A stretch of 25,000 bases of DNA from Steinernema hermaphroditum (Eukaryota > Nematoda > Chromadorea > Rhabditida > Steinernematidae), in assembly GCA_030435675.1 (NCBI GenBank), contig JAUCMV010000039.1, forward strand, positions 1 to 25,000. Reading direction: 5' to 3'. Position 1 is the first letter of the stretch, and every line of letters begins with the position of its first letter. The position numbers and the translations under genes were made by a program. Below, piece after piece: positions 11,251 through 20,321 of this stretch. The notes under the pieces are model-generated. The model saw only the letters and a program-made list of their open reading frames with translations. It had not been told where the DNA came from and made no database searches.

Positions 11251-11325
11251 CCCGTCCCTTCGATGCGTCATCCTATGTCGCGTCCATGCTGATCCCTTCC
11301 CCATTGCCTACTCCTACTCCACGCC

Positions 11326-11346
11326 TCATCCCATTCCCGTTCATGC
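11326..11346 (+). repeat. 21-bp direct repeat, copy 2
   Basis: This is a perfect second copy of 11230-11250, with a start-to-start distance of 96 bp. Confidence 0.85.
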
Positions 11347-12034
11347 TCAATCCCGTCCCCGGCCTATGCTCATGACTGGTCCAAGCGTTTTCCCTTCCCC
11401 AATTCATGCTGAATTCCATAGCCCGTCCATGCCCCATCTATATGCTCAAATGCTCGCTTAGATGCTTACTCAGATGCTCTGATGCCCGCTCGCGGCGCTT
11501 AGATGCTCATATTCCCGCTCAGATGCTCGGATGCTTGCTGTGAAGCTTGCTGAAATGCGTGCTCCGGTGCTCAGACGCCTTCTGAGATGCCTGAGATGAG
11601 ATGCTCCGATCATCAGATGCTTAGATACCCCTCAGATGCTCGCCCTAATGCCTGGAGGACTGCTAACATGCTCGCTCAGAGGACCTGAGATGCTCAGGGG
11701 CCCGCTGAGACGTGTGCTCCGATCATCAGATGCGCACTCCGGTGCTCAGATGCCTGCTGAGATGCGTGCTCCGATGCGTGCTTAGTTCCCCAGATGTTTG
11801 CTCCGATGATCACATGCTTGCTCAGATGATGAGATGCTCGCTCAGATGCTCGCTCAGAGCCCCAGATGCCTACTGAGACGTTGAGACTAAGCACAGATGC
11901 TTGCTCAAGTGATGAGATGCCCTCTCAGATGAGCAGATGCCTGATCACCTGGTGAGATGCTTGCTTGGTGAGATGCTTGCTCTGCTGCTCAGATACGTAG
12001 ATGCCTGCTCCGATGATCTGATGCCCACTGAAGT

Positions 12035-12163
12035 GCTCCGATCACCAGATGTCTGCTCTCGGTGCTCACATGCCTGTCCATGCTTCTTAGATGCTCGCTA
12101 AGATCGTCAAGATGCCTGCCCAAGTGATCAGATCCGATGCTCAGATGCTTAGAAGCCCGCTCT
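12035..12163 (+). repeat. Spacer duplication P, copy 1
   Basis: About 129 bp starting GCTCCGATCACCAGATGTCT and ending AGAAGCCCGCTCT match 13060-13187, with several substitutions and small indels. Both ends of the pair are clear by eye. Confidence 0.8.
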
Positions 12164-12173
12164 GATGCTCACT

Positions 12174-12255
12174 CAGATGCTTAGATGCCTACTCACGTCG
12201 CTCAGATGCTTTGCCACCGCCCTATGAACAAACCTGACCGGTCCACTACCGCCCG
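12174..12255 (+). repeat. Spacer duplication Q, copy 1
   Basis: 82 bp ending GGTCCACTACCGCCCG match 12846-12927 without gaps, with four mismatches by eye. The core TTTGCCACCGCCCTATGA is not part of the CAGATGCT pattern, so this is a true segmental copy. Confidence 0.9.
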
Positions 12256-12322
12256 CTCAGATGCTTAGATCTCCGCTCAGAGGCCTGCTGCGATGCATAG
12301 GTGCACGTTGAGATGCTCAGAT

Positions 12323-12434
12323 GCCCGCTCACATGCTCAGATGCTCGCCCAGAGCCCCAGATGTTTGCTCCGATGATTAGATGCTGGGTCAGATGCCTAG
12401 AGGACTGATGAGATGCTTGCTCCGACGCTCAGAT
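12323..12434 (+). repeat. Spacer duplication R, copy 1
   Basis: About 112 bp starting GCCCGCTCACATGCTCAG align in constant register with 12571-12682 (offset 248), at roughly 85-90% identity by eye. Confidence 0.7.
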
Positions 12435-12570
12435 ACTCGCCCAGATGCTTAGATGGCCGCTAAGATGACCAGATCTCCGCTCAGAGGCTTGCTCCGATGC
12501 ATATGTGCCCGGCCGCTGAAATTCGTGCTCAAGTCATGAGATGCGTGCTCCGACGCTCAGATGCTGAGCT

Positions 12571-12682
12571 GCCCGCTCACATGCTCAGATGCGCGCCCAG
12601 ATGCCTAGAGGCCTGCTCAAATGATGAGATGCTGGCTCAGATGCCTAGAGGACTGCTGAGATACTTTCTCCGACGCTCAGAT
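12571..12682 (+). repeat. Spacer duplication R, copy 2
   Basis: This is the partner of 12323-12434. Three anchors (CCCGCTCACATGCTC, CAGATGCCTAGAGGACTG and TCCGACGCTCAGAT) keep the same 248-bp offset. Confidence 0.7.
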
Positions 12683-12699
12683 TCTTGCTCAGATGGTCA

Positions 12700-12756
12700 G
12701 ATGCCCGCTCCGATGCGTGCTCACACGATCAGATGCTCGCCCAGATGCTTGCTCCG
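12700..12756 (+). repeat. Spacer duplication S, copy 1
   Basis: 57 bp starting GATGCCCGCTCCGATGCGTG match 12981-13037 at 54 of 57 positions without gaps. The start of this segment also resembles the satellite A block. Confidence 0.8.
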
Positions 12757-12845
12757 ACGCTCAGATGCTTAGATGACCGCTCAGGTGCTTGCTCAGAGGC
12801 CTGCTCCGATGTTCAGATGCCTGCTCAGAGGCCTGCTAAGATGCT

Positions 12846-12927
12846 CAGATGCTTAGATGCCTGCTCACGGCGCTCAGATGCTTTGCCACCGCCCTATGAG
12901 CAAACCCGACCGGTCCACTACCGCCCG
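12846..12927 (+). repeat. Spacer duplication Q, copy 2
   Basis: This is the gap-free partner of 12174-12255, 672 bp downstream. Confidence 0.9.
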
Positions 12928-12980
12928 GTGAGAAGCGTGCTCCGATGCTTAGATGCCCGCTCAGTAGACTGCTCCAATCA

Positions 12981-13037
12981 GATGCCCGCTTCGATGCGTG
13001 CTCACACAATCAGATGCTCGCCCAGATGCCTGCTCCG
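12981..13037 (+). repeat. Spacer duplication S, copy 2
   Basis: This is the partner of 12700-12756 at a 281-bp offset, with three mismatches. Confidence 0.8.
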
Positions 13038-13059
13038 CTGCTCAGATGCCCGCTGAGGA

Positions 13060-13187
13060 GCTCCGATCACCATATGTCTGCTCTCAGTGTTCACATGCCT
13101 GTCCATGATGCCCGCTAAGATGGTCAAGATGCCTGCCCAAGAGATCAGAGGCCTGCTAAGATGCTCAAATGCTTAGAAGCCCGCTCT
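13060..13187 (+). repeat. Spacer duplication P, copy 2
   Basis: This is the partner of 12035-12163. The order of P and Q is swapped between the two places (P then Q upstream; Q then P here), so this is not one simple tandem copy. Confidence 0.8.
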
Positions 13188-13479
13188 TTTTTTTGCTCTC
13201 AGAATGCTTTCCCGCTACCCCATGAGCAAAGCTCAACTGCCGCTCCCATTCCCAAGTGAACCGCTCTCACATGATCCCATCATGATCCCATTCAATACCC
13301 CTCCAGCCACGACCGCTCCCTACCCAAAACCTACAAATGACTTTTTACGCCCAATTTCAGACAGAAGACGTCTAATTCCCATTCCAGACCGTCTCCTGCT
13401 TTAATTAGCTACACACGCGTACGCTCGACACACGCGTACAGACAGACTGACCCCTTGCTTGCGAATTAGCAGGGGAGGT
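13188..13479. other. Unique end of the spacer, no gene seen
   Basis: The CAGATGCT pattern stops and the sequence becomes more even in composition, with CCCATTCC and CATGATCCCATC words that recall 10934-11460. It contains the 8-bp palindrome AGACGTCT (13366-13373) and a 12-bp direct repeat near the right end. One open frame of 66 codons lies at 13204-13404 but has no supporting feature. Confidence 0.6.
13411..13439 (+). repeat. 12-bp direct repeat pair near the right boundary
   Basis: ACACACGCGTAC occurs at 13411-13422 and 13428-13439 with a 17-bp period. Each copy contains the palindrome ACGCGT. The pair lies about 40 bp from where the satellite resumes. Confidence 0.8.
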
Positions 13480-13935
13480 AATCTGTCTATATGTCTCGAT
13501 GCCCTACCTCCGATACGTCGAGTCCCCAACCTCGATGCCCTACTTTCGAAACGTCGAGTCCCCAACCTCGATACCCTTCGTCCGAAGCGTCAGCTCTTCA
13601 GACAGGGAATCTGTCTATATGTCTCGATGCCCTACCTCCGATGCCTCGAGTCGCCAACCTCGACACGCGTCGTCCGAAGCGTTAGCTATTCAGACAGGGA
13701 ATCTGTCTATATGTCTCGATGCCCTACCTCCGATGCGTCGAGTCGCCAACCTCGATGCCCTACCTTCGAAGCGTCGAGTCCCCAACCTCGACACGATTCG
13801 TCCGAAGCGTCAGCTCTTCAGACACGGAATCTGTCTATATGTCTCGATGCCCTACCTCCGATGCGTCGAGTCGCCAACCTCGACACGCTTCGTCCGAAGC
13901 GTCAGCTATTCAGACAGGGAATCTGTCTATATGTC

Positions 13936-14099
13936 TCGATGCCCTACCTCCGATACGTCGAGTCGCCAACCTCGATGCCCTACCTTCGAAGCGTCGAGTC
14001 CCCAACCTCGGTGCCCTACTTTCGAAACGTCGAGTCCCCAACCTCGACACGATTCGTCCGAAGCGTCAGCTCTTCAGACACGGAATCTGTCTATATGTC
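13936..14099 (+). repeat. 164-bp unit (three A blocks), copy 1
   Basis: Three A blocks (CCGATACG, TTCGAAGCG, TTTCGAAACG types), then B and C. The next unit, 14100-14263, repeats it with two substitutions by eye, including the private CCTCGGTGCC. Confidence 0.88.
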
Positions 14100-14263
14100 T
14101 CGATGCCCTACCTCCGATACGTCGAGTCGCCAACCTCGATGCCCTACCTTCGAAGCGTCGAGTCCCCAACCTCGGTGCCCTACTTTCGAAACGTCGAGTC
14201 CCCAACCTCGACACGATTCGTCCGAAGCGTCAGCTATTCAGACACGAAATCTGTCTATATGTC
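14100..14263 (+). repeat. 164-bp unit (three A blocks), copy 2
   Basis: This is a direct tandem copy of the preceding 164-bp unit. It differs at the CTATTC position and by CACGAAATC in place of CACGGAATC. Confidence 0.88.
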
Positions 14264-14390
14264 TCGATGCCCTACCTTCGAAGCGTCGAGTCCCCAACCT
14301 CGATGCCCTTCGTCCGAAGCGTCAGCTCTTCAGACAGGGAATCTGTCTATATGTCTCGATACCCTACCTTCGAAGCGTCGAGTCCCCAAC

Positions 14391-15088
14391 CTCGATGCCC
14401 TACTGTCGAAGCGTCGAGTCCCCGACCTCGATACCCTTCGTCCGAAGCGTCAGCTCTTCAGACAGGGAATCTGTCTATATGTCTCGATACCCTACCTTCG
14501 AAGCGTCGAGTCCCCAACCTCGATACCCTTCGTCCGAAGCGTCAGCTGTTCAGACAGGGAATCTGTCTATATGTCTCGATGCCCTACCTTCGAAGCGTCG
14601 AGTCCCCAACCTCGATGCCCTTCGTCCGAAGCGTCAGCTCTTCAGACAGGGAATCTGTCTATATGTCTCGATGCCCTACCTCCGAAGCGTCGAGCCCCCA
14701 ACCTCGATGCCCTACCTTCGAAGCGTCGAGTCCCCAACCTCGATGCCCTTCGTCCGAAGCGTCAGCTCTTCAGACACGGAATCTGTCTATATGTCTCGAT
14801 GCCCTACCTCCGATGCCTCGAGTCGCCAACCTCGATACGCTTCGTCCGAAGCGTCAGCTCTTCAGACAGGGAATCTGTCTATATGTCTCGATGCCCTACC
14901 TCCGAAGCGTCGAGCCCCCAACCTCGATGCCCTACCTTCGAAGCGTCGAGTCCCGAACCTCGACACGATTCGTCCGAAGCGTTAGCTATTCAGACAGGGA
15001 ATCTGTCTATTTGTCTCGATGCCCTACCTCCGTTGCCTCGAGTCGCCAACCTCCACACGCTTCGTCCGAAGCGTCAGCTCTTCAGACA
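14391..15088 (+). repeat. Copy 2 of the 698-bp duplication (right arm)
   Basis: This is the gap-free partner of 10202-10899 at an offset of 4189 bp. Where copy 1 enters the spacer, this copy continues as an ordinary unit (CACGAAATCTGTCTATATG), so it behaves as an unsplit version of the same site. Confidence 0.9.
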
Positions 15089-15419
15089 CGAAATCTGTCT
15101 ATATGTCTCGATGCCCTACCTCCGATGCGTCGAGTCCCCAACCTCGATACCCTTCGTCCGAAGCGTCAGCTCTTCAGACAGGGAATCTGTCTATATGTCT
15201 CGATGCCCTACCTCCGAAGCGTCGAGTCCCCAACCTCGATGCCCTTCCTTCGAAGCGTCGAGTCCCCAACCTCGACACGATTCGTCCGAAGCGTCAGCTC
15301 TTCAGACACGAAATCTGTCTATATGTCTCGATGCCCTACCTCCGATGCGTCGAGTCCCCAACCTCGATACCCTTCGTCCGAAGCGTCAGCTCTTCAGACA
15401 GGGAATCTGTCTATATGTC

Positions 15420-15460
15420 ACGTCGTCATGCTCTTCAGACCGGGAATCTGTCTATATGTC
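15420..15460 (+). repeat. Truncated 41-bp unit
   Basis: Only the second half of a B block (CGTCATGCTCTTCAGAC, altered) and a C block are present. The A block and the first part of B are missing. One extra C follows before the next regular unit. Confidence 0.7.
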
Positions 15461-15650
15461 CTCGATGCCCTACCTTCGAAGCGTCGAGTCCCCAACCTCG
15501 ATACGCTTCGTCCGAAGCGTCAGCTCTTCAGACAGGGAATCTGTCTATATGTCTCGATGCCCTACCTCCGATGCGTCGAGTCGCCAACCTCGATACGCTT
15601 CGTCCGAAGCGTCAGCTATTCAGACAGGGAATCTGTCTATATGTCTCGAT

Positions 15651-18600
15651 GCCCTTCCTCCGAAGCGTCGAGCCCCCAACCTCGATGCCCTACCTTCGAA
15701 GCGTCGAGTCCCCAACCTCGATACCCTTCGTCCGAAGCGTCAGCTCTTCAGACACGGAATCTGTCTATATGTCTCGATGCCCTACCTCCGATGCGTCGAG
15801 TCCCCAACCTCGATACCCTTCGTCCGAAGCGTCAGCTCTTCAGACAGGGAATCTGTCTATATGTCTCGATGCCCTACCTCCGATGCGTCGAGTCCCCAAC
15901 CTCGATGCCCTACTTTCGAAGCGTCGAGTCCCCAACCTCGATACGCTTCGTCCGAAGCGTCAGCTATTCAGACAGGGAATCTGTCTATATGTCTCGATGC
16001 CCTACCTCCGATACGTCGAGTCCCCAACCTCGATACCCTTCGTCCGAAGCGTCAGCTCTTCAGACAGGGAATCTGTCTATATGTCTCGATGCCCTTCCTC
16101 CGAAGCGTCGAGTCCCCAACCTCGATGCCCTACCTTCGAAGCGTCGAGTCCCCAACCTCGATACGATTCGTCCGAAGCGTCAGCTCTTCAGACACGAAAT
16201 CTGTCTATATGTCTCGATGCCCTACCTCCGATGCGTCGAGTCCCCAACCTCGATACCCTTCGTCCGAAGCGTCAGCTATTCAGACAGGGAATCTGTCTAT
16301 ATGTCTCGATGCCCTACCTCCGAAGCGTCGAGTCCCCAACCTCGATGCCCTACTTTCGAAGCGTCGAGTCCCCAACCTCGACACGATTCGTCCGAAGCGT
16401 CAGCTCTTCAGACACGGAATCTGTCTATATGTCTCGATGCCCTACCTCCGATGCGTCGAGTCGCCAACCTCGATCCACACGCTTCGTCCGAAGCGTCAGC
16501 TATTCAGACAGGGAATCTGTCTATATGTCTCGATGCCCTTCCTCCGAAGCGTCGAGCCCCCAACCTCGATGCCCTACCTTCGAAGCGTCGAGTCCCCAAC
16601 CTCGATACCCCTTCGTCCGAAGCGTCAGCTCTTCAGACACGAAATCTGTCTATATGTCTCGATGCCCTACCTCCGATGCCTCGAGTCGCCAACCTCCACA
16701 CGCTTCGTCCGAAGCGTCAGCTCTTCAGACAGGGAATCTGTCTATATGTCTCGATGCCCTACCTCCGATACGTCGAGTCCCCAACCTCGATGCCCTACTT
16801 TCGAAGCGTCGAGTCCCCAACCTCGATACCCTTCGTCCGAAGCGTCAGCTCTTCAGACAGGGAATCTGTCTATATGTCTCGATGCCCTACCTCCGATGCG
16901 TCGAGTCGCCAACCTCGATACGCTTCGTCCGAAGCGTCAGCTCTTCAGACAGGGAATCTGTCTATATGTCTCGATGCCCTTCCTCCGAAGCGTCGAGCCC
17001 CCAACCTCGATGCCCTTCCTTCGAAGCGTCGAGTCCCCAACCTCGACACGATTCGTCCGAAGCGTCAGCTCTTCAGACAGGGAATCTGTCTATATGTCTC
17101 GATGCCCTTCCTCCGAAGCGTCGAGCCCCCAACCTCGATGCCCTACCTTCGAAGCGTCGAGTCCCCAACCTCGATACCCTTCGTCCGAAGCGTCAGCTCT
17201 TCAGACAGGGAATCTGTCTATATGTCTCGATGCCCTACCTCCGATGCGTCGAGTCGCCAACCTCGATACCCTTCGTCCGAAGCGTCAGCTCTTCAGACAG
17301 GGAATCTGTCTATATGTCTCGATGCCCTACCTCCGAAGCGTCGAGCCCCCAACCTCGATGCCCTACCTTCGAAGCGTCGAGTCCCCAACCTCGATACCCT
17401 TCGTCCGAAGCGTCAGCTCTTCAGACAGGGAATCTGTCTATATGTCTCGATGCCCTACCTCCGATGCCTCGAGAGCGTCGGTCCTCCAACCTCGACGCTT
17501 CGTCCGAAGCGTCAGCTCTTCAGACAGGAAATCTGTCTATATGTCTCGATGCCCTACCTCCGATGCGTCGAGTCCCCAACCTCGATACCCTTCGTCCGAA
17601 GCGTCAGCTCTTCAGACAGGGAATCTGTCTATATGTCTCGATGCCCTTCCTCCGAAGCGTCGAGCCCCCAACCTCGATGCCCTACCTTCGAAGCGTCGAG
17701 TCCCCAACCTCGATACGATTCGTCCGAAGCGTCAGCTCTTCAGACACGAAATCTGTCTATATGTCTCGATGCCCTACCTCCGATGCGTCGAGTCCCCAAC
17801 CTCGATACCCTTCGTCCGAAGCGTCAGCTCTTCAGACAGGGAATCTGTCTATATGTCTCGATGCCCTACCTCCGATACGTCGAGTCCCCAACCTCGATGC
17901 CCTACTTTCGAAGCGTCGAGTCCCCAACCTCGATACGATTCGTCCGAAGCGTCAGCTCTTCAGACACGGAATCTGTCTATATGTCTCGATGCCCTACCTC
18001 CGATGCGTCGAGTCGCCAACCTCGATACGCTTCGTCCGAAGCGTCAGCTATTCAGACAGGGAATCTGTCTATATGTCTCGATGCCCTTCCTCCGAAGCGT
18101 CGAGCCCCCAACCTCGATGCCCTACCTTCGAAGCGTCGAGTCCCCAACCTCGATACGCTTCGTCCGAAGCGTCAGCTCTTCAGACACGAAATCTGTCTAT
18201 ATGTCTCGATGCCCTACCTCCGATGCGTCGAGTCGCCAACCTCGATACGCTTCGTCCGAAGCGTCAGCTCTTCAGACAGGGAATCTGTCTATATGTCTCG
18301 ATGCCCTACCTCCGATGCGTCGAGTCCCCAACCTCGATGCCCTACTTTCGAAGCGTCGAGTCCCCAACCTCGATACCCTTCGTCCGAAGCGTCAGCTATT
18401 CAGACAGGGAATCTGTCTATATGTCTCGATGCCCTACCTCCGATGCGTCGAGTCCCCAACCTCGATACCCTTCGTCCGAAGCGTCAGCTCTTCAGACAGG
18501 GAATCTGTCTATATGTCTCGATGCCCTTCCTCCGATGCGTCGAGCCCCCAACCTCGATGCCCTACCTTCGAAGCGTCGAGTCCCCAACCTCGACACGATT

Positions 18601-19640
18601 CGTCCGAAGCGTCAGCTCTTCAGACAGGGAATCTGTCTATATGTCTCGATGCCCTACCTCCGATGCGTCGAGTCCCCAACCTCGATACCCTTCGTCCGAA
18701 GCGTCAGCTCTTCAGACAGGGAATCTGTCTATATGTCTCGATGCCCTACCTCCGAAGCGTCGAGCCCCCAACCTCGATGCCCTACTTTCGAAGCGTCGAG
18801 TCCCCAACCTCGATACGCTTCGTCCGAAGCGTCAGCTCTTCAGACAGGGAATCTGTCTATATGTCTCGATGCCCTACCTCCGATGCGTCGAGTCGCCAAC
18901 CTCGATACGCTTCGTCCGAAGCGTCAGCTATTCAGACAGGGAATCTGTCTATATGTCTCGATGCCCTTCCTCCGAAGCGTCGAGCCCCCCCAACCTCGAT
19001 GCCCTACCTTCGAAGCGTCGAGTCCCCAACCTCGATACCCTTCGTCCGAAGCGTCAGCTCTTCAGACAGGGAATCTGTCTATATGTCTCGATGCCCTACC
19101 TCCGATGCGTCGAGTCGCCAACCTCGATACGCTTCGTCCGAAGCGTCAGCTCTTCAGACAGGGAATCTGTCTATATGTCTCGATGCCCTACCTCCGATGC
19201 GTCGAGTCCCCAACCTCGATGCCCTACTTTCGAAGCGTCGAGTCCCCAACCTCGATACCCTTCGTCCGAAGCGTCAGCTCTTCAGACAGGGAATCTGTCT
19301 ATATGTCTCGATGCCCTACCTCCGATGCGTCGAGTCCCCAACCTCGATACCCTTCGTCCGAAGCGTCAGCTCTTCAGACAGGGAATCTGTCTATATGTCT
19401 CGATGCCCTTCCTCCGAAGCGTCGAGCCCCCAACCTCGATGCCCTACCTTCGAAGCGTCGAGTCCCCAACCTCGACACGATTCGTCCGAAGCGTCAGCTC
19501 TTCAGACACGAAATCTGTCTATATGTCTCGATGCCCTACCTCCGATGCGTCGAGTCCCCAACCTCGATACCCTTCGTCCGAAGCGTCAGCTCTTCAGACA
19601 GGGAATCTGTCTATATGTCTCGATGCCCTACCTCCGAAGC
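15651..19640 (+). repeat. 440-bp higher-order repeat domain
   Basis: The diagnostic word GCCCTTCCTC marks every second 128-bp unit and starts at 15651, 16091, 16535, 16976, 17643, 18083, 18523, 18963 and 19405. Spacing is 440 bp except where small indels (+4, +1, +2) or extra units intervene. The internal order is 128, 92, 128, 92. The alternate 128-bp units usually carry CTACTTTCGAAG instead. Between 16976 and 17643 there is an extra 128-bp unit (marker at 17104) and an irregular 99-bp unit. Confidence 0.85.
17447..17545 (+). repeat. Irregular 99-bp unit
   Basis: The A block ends in the private sequence GAGAGCGTCGGTCCTCCAAC instead of the usual GTCCCCAACC tail, and the B block starts CTCGACGCTTCG with two bases missing. 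It breaks the 440-bp rhythm. Confidence 0.7.
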
Positions 19641-19693
19641 GAGTCAATACGTCGAAGCGTCAGCTCTTCAGACTCGCAATCTGTCTATATGTC
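19620..19693 (+). repeat. Shortened 74-bp unit at the end of the 440-bp domain
   Basis: The A block is cut to TCGATGCCCTACCTCCGAAG plus CGAGTCAATACGTC and joins directly to the B block. Dyad 3 is altered to GACTCGCAATCTGTC. After this unit the 440-bp order is lost. Confidence 0.7.
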
Positions 19694-20281
19694 TCGATGC
19701 CCTACCTTCGAAGCGTCGAGTCCCCAACCTCGATACCCTTCGTCCGAAGCGTCAGCTCTTCAGACAGGGAATCTGTCTATATGTCTCGATGCCCTTCCTC
19801 CGATGCCTCGAGTCCCCAACCTCCACACCCTTCGTCCGAAGCGTCAGCTCTTCAGACAGGGAATCTGTCTATATGTCTCGATGCCCTACCTTCGAAGCGT
19901 CGAGTCCCCAACCTCGACACGATTCGTCCGAAGCGTCAGCTCTTCAGACAGGGAATCTGTCTATATGTCTCGATGCCCTACCTCCGATACGTCGAGTCGC
20001 CAACCTCGACACGCTTCGTCCGAAGCGTCAGCTCTTCAGACAGGGAATCTGTCTATATGTCTCGATGCCCTACCTCCGATACGTCGAGTCCCCAACCTCG
20101 ATACGCTTCGTCCGAAGCGTCAGCTCTTCAGACAGGGAATCTGTCTATATGTCTCGATGCCCTACCTCCGATGCGTCGAGCCCCCAACCTCGATGCCCTA
20201 CCTTCGAAGCGTCGAGTCCCCAACCTCGATACGCTTCGTCCGAAGCGTCAGCTCTTCAGACAGGGAATCTGTCTATATGTC

Positions 20282-20321
20282 TCGATGCCCTACCTCCGAA
20301 GCGTCGAGCTCCACACAACAC
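20282..20321 (+). repeat. A block with an altered 40-bp form
   Basis: The tail CTCCACACAACAC (20309-20321) replaces the usual GTCCCCAACC. The next block is regular. Confidence 0.6.

Larger units (their letters stand above)
10934..11460. other. Pyrimidine-rich low-complexity segment, no gene seen
   Basis: The + strand is rich in CATGCT, CCCATTCCC and TTCATGC words. A loose ATGCTTAATGCTTT pattern near 10952-10999 foreshadows the ATGCT repeats downstream. Frames through it are continuations of satellite frames or short runs rich in Pro, Ser, His and Met without recognisable domains. I see no gene here. Confidence 0.6.
11461..13187. repeat. Degenerate CAGATGCT-type repeat region
   Basis: Words such as GCTCAGATGC, GCTTAGATGC, TGCTCCGATG and TGAGATGC recur every 8-20 bp with no fixed period. 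Copies are far more diverged than the satellite, so this is an older or less homogenised repeat. Larger duplications (57-129 bp) are nested inside. Both strands have open frames of up to about 120 codons here, but they translate as variants of the same short word (RCSDAQML-like on +, ASERASE-like on -) and change frame with the irregular spacing, so I do not call genes. The region closes with a T8 run (13187-13194). Confidence 0.85.
10905..13479. other. Non-satellite spacer splitting the array
   Basis: Left satellite stops after AGACAGGGAA (10904) and right satellite resumes with AATCTGTCT (13480), so the spacer replaces the centre of dyad 3. The short near-repeats GAACTAGC (10902-10909) and GAATTAGC (13463-13470) sit at the two edges. 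Right of the second one, CAGGGGAGGTAATCTG resembles a damaged CAGGGAATCTG, which would fit an imperfect target-site duplication. No transposase, reverse transcriptase, integrase or long terminal repeat is visible, so I do not call it a mobile element. Open frames inside it are short and follow the repeats. It could be an insertion, or an old flanking segment now caught between two array arms. Confidence 0.85.

Noticed and set aside
110..11461. A 3783-codon + strand open frame, with similar giant frames at 1492-10908 and 3105-10796
   Set aside because: All three frames are open over the same DNA and give the same 92-residue cycle in rotated phase. The frame runs on into the unrelated spacer without change. 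No domain, signal or start context is visible. This is what a stop-free repeat of length 2 modulo 3 must produce.
11694..11894. Minus-strand 66-codon open frame
   Set aside because: Its ASERASE-like text is the reverse reading of the same short repeat. No independent support.
12405..12412. CTGATGAG, as in a hammerhead ribozyme core
   Set aside because: No GAAA follows in the next few tens of bases and no flanking stems are evident. The satellite unit on either strand also lacks the core.
12497..13056. Overlapping 91- and 123-codon open frames in the spacer
   Set aside because: They translate as degenerate repeats of the CAGATGCT word, overlap each other in different frames, and lack any recognisable domain.
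13204..13404. 66-codon + strand open frame in the unique end of the spacer
   Set aside because: Short, proline-rich by base composition, with no start context or homologous feature that I can see.
13459..14985. 508-codon + strand open frame at the start of the right arm
   Set aside because: It is the same repeat artefact. It ends only because one unit carries GTTAGC instead of GTCAGC.
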